A stretch of 17,253 bases of DNA. It comes from Melampsora larici-populina 98AG31. Lineage: Eukaryota; Basidiomycota; Pucciniomycetes; Pucciniales; Melampsoraceae. Positions 16,830 to 17,253 of the stretch are shown here, piece by piece (position 1 is the stretch's first letter; each line of letters starts with the position of its first letter). The notes below the pieces were generated by a model. That model ran no database searches, was not told the DNA's origin, and worked only from the letters and a program-made list of their open reading frames with translations. The stretch lies in contig NW_006768906.1 of the NCBI RefSeq assembly GCF_000204055.1, positions 27,172-44,424 on the forward strand, given 5' to 3'. Both the position numbers and the translations under genes were made by a program.

Positions 16830-17253
16830 GTCAGACCTCTCAGTAGAGCCAACCTCAAGGATGCTCTCATCCAGATGGTTGTCAACCAAGAGATCCCAGT
16901 TTCCTTTGTCAATGCAAAGGAGTTCCGGGAAATCATCAACATGCTCAATCCCCAGGCTTTCACCTTGTTGTCTAAACGTACTGCCATCTCGGATGGTATC
17001 TTGGATCAGTTTCGATTGATGAAAGCTTGGATCATCAACACCCTCTCTTCCATCTCTCACATCTCCATTACTTGTGATGGATGGTCCTCGCCCACCAACC
17101 TTGCCATGCTTGGAGTGACTTCTCACTGGATCTCCGACAATTTCGAACTGAAGGGAATCATTCAAGTTAAAGGAAAACCGTGTTTGGCGGCAAAACTCCT
17201 AAAACTCCCAAATCCTATTCCAAATTTTGAGGTTTACGCGTCTCAACCAATTA
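16830..17253 (+). CDS. hAT-A transposase, exon 2 (start of RNase H-like core), cut by window edge
   Basis: After the acceptor TTTTAG (ending 16829) the frame continues in phase 0 with VRPLSRANLKDALIQM and reaches ISITCDGWSSPTNLAMLG near 17065-17120. That is the hAT signature around the first catalytic Asp (the D of CDGW). The pre-core segment FVNAKEFREIINMLNP matches the usual N-terminal part of the hAT core. Up to about 17170 no stop is seen. After KGIIQVKG the sequence stops looking like hAT, though the frame stays open to the window edge: either an intron begins near GTTAAAGG or something else is inserted there. Confidence in the family is high; the extent is unknown. Confidence 0.75.

Larger units (their letters stand above)
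4850..17253 (+). mobile_element. Outer hAT transposon (hAT-A), right part beyond window
   Basis: The left end is inferred from a sharp change from AT-rich DNA to a GC-rich block starting TAGGGCTGTGACCCGGACCC at 4850, which has the form of many hAT termini, and from the transposase start 223 bp further in. The right end is outside the window, so neither the inverted repeat nor the 8-bp target duplication can be checked. Its first intron holds the 11.2-kb Ngaro-like retroelement, which makes hAT-A the oldest layer of the nest. Confidence 0.55.

Overview
The window looks like transposon-dense nuclear DNA from a fungus, most likely a basidiomycete and possibly a rust-type species. I infer this from short GT-AG introns (about 59-144 nt, one with a perfect TACTAAC branch site), a DUF6589-type gene, basidiomycete-style hAT transposases with a C-x2-C...HRDG...C finger, and a Ngaro-like tyrosine-recombinase retroelement. 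The species cannot be named from the sequence alone. I see no ordinary cellular housekeeping gene.

Left part (1-4640). A six-exon minus-strand gene (3151-194) splices to an apparently intact protein of about 867 residues that resembles DUF6589 proteins. Its stop lies 11 bp from the stop of a charged, probably coiled-coil reading frame that enters the window on the plus strand. Upstream of the gene there is a near-perfect 57-bp hairpin, a 189-bp fold-back sequence, and an AT-rich gene-free stretch with a 26-27 bp tandem repeat and a perfect 13-bp hairpin. A 184-bp pogo/mariner-type MITE (4646-4829) with perfect 22-bp inverted repeats and TA flanks follows.

Right part (4850-17253). This is a three-level nest. 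The outer element is a hAT transposon (hAT-A) starting near 4850; its exon 1 is 5073-5489 and its exon 2 starts at 16830. Its first intron, about 96 nt before the insertion, received a Ngaro/PAT-type retroelement (5545-16792) with split direct repeats in the order A1 - genes - B1 - A2 - B2. That retroelement carries a spliced gag, a reverse transcriptase-RNase H gene and an intact tyrosine recombinase gene. Its RT reading frame was in turn interrupted by a second complete hAT element (hAT-B, 7967-12472; 21-bp perfect inverted repeats, 7-bp target duplication TGTGTAG). hAT-B carries a nine-exon transposase gene.

State of the genes. The DUF6589 gene and the recombinase ORF are open. Gag, RT and the hAT-B transposase each carry exactly one in-frame stop, and all three are TGA. 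Removing hAT-B and one TSD copy on paper restores the RT reading frame, and removing the retroelement leaves the splice sites of hAT-A in phase, so the order of insertion can be read directly: hAT-A, then Ngaro, then hAT-B.
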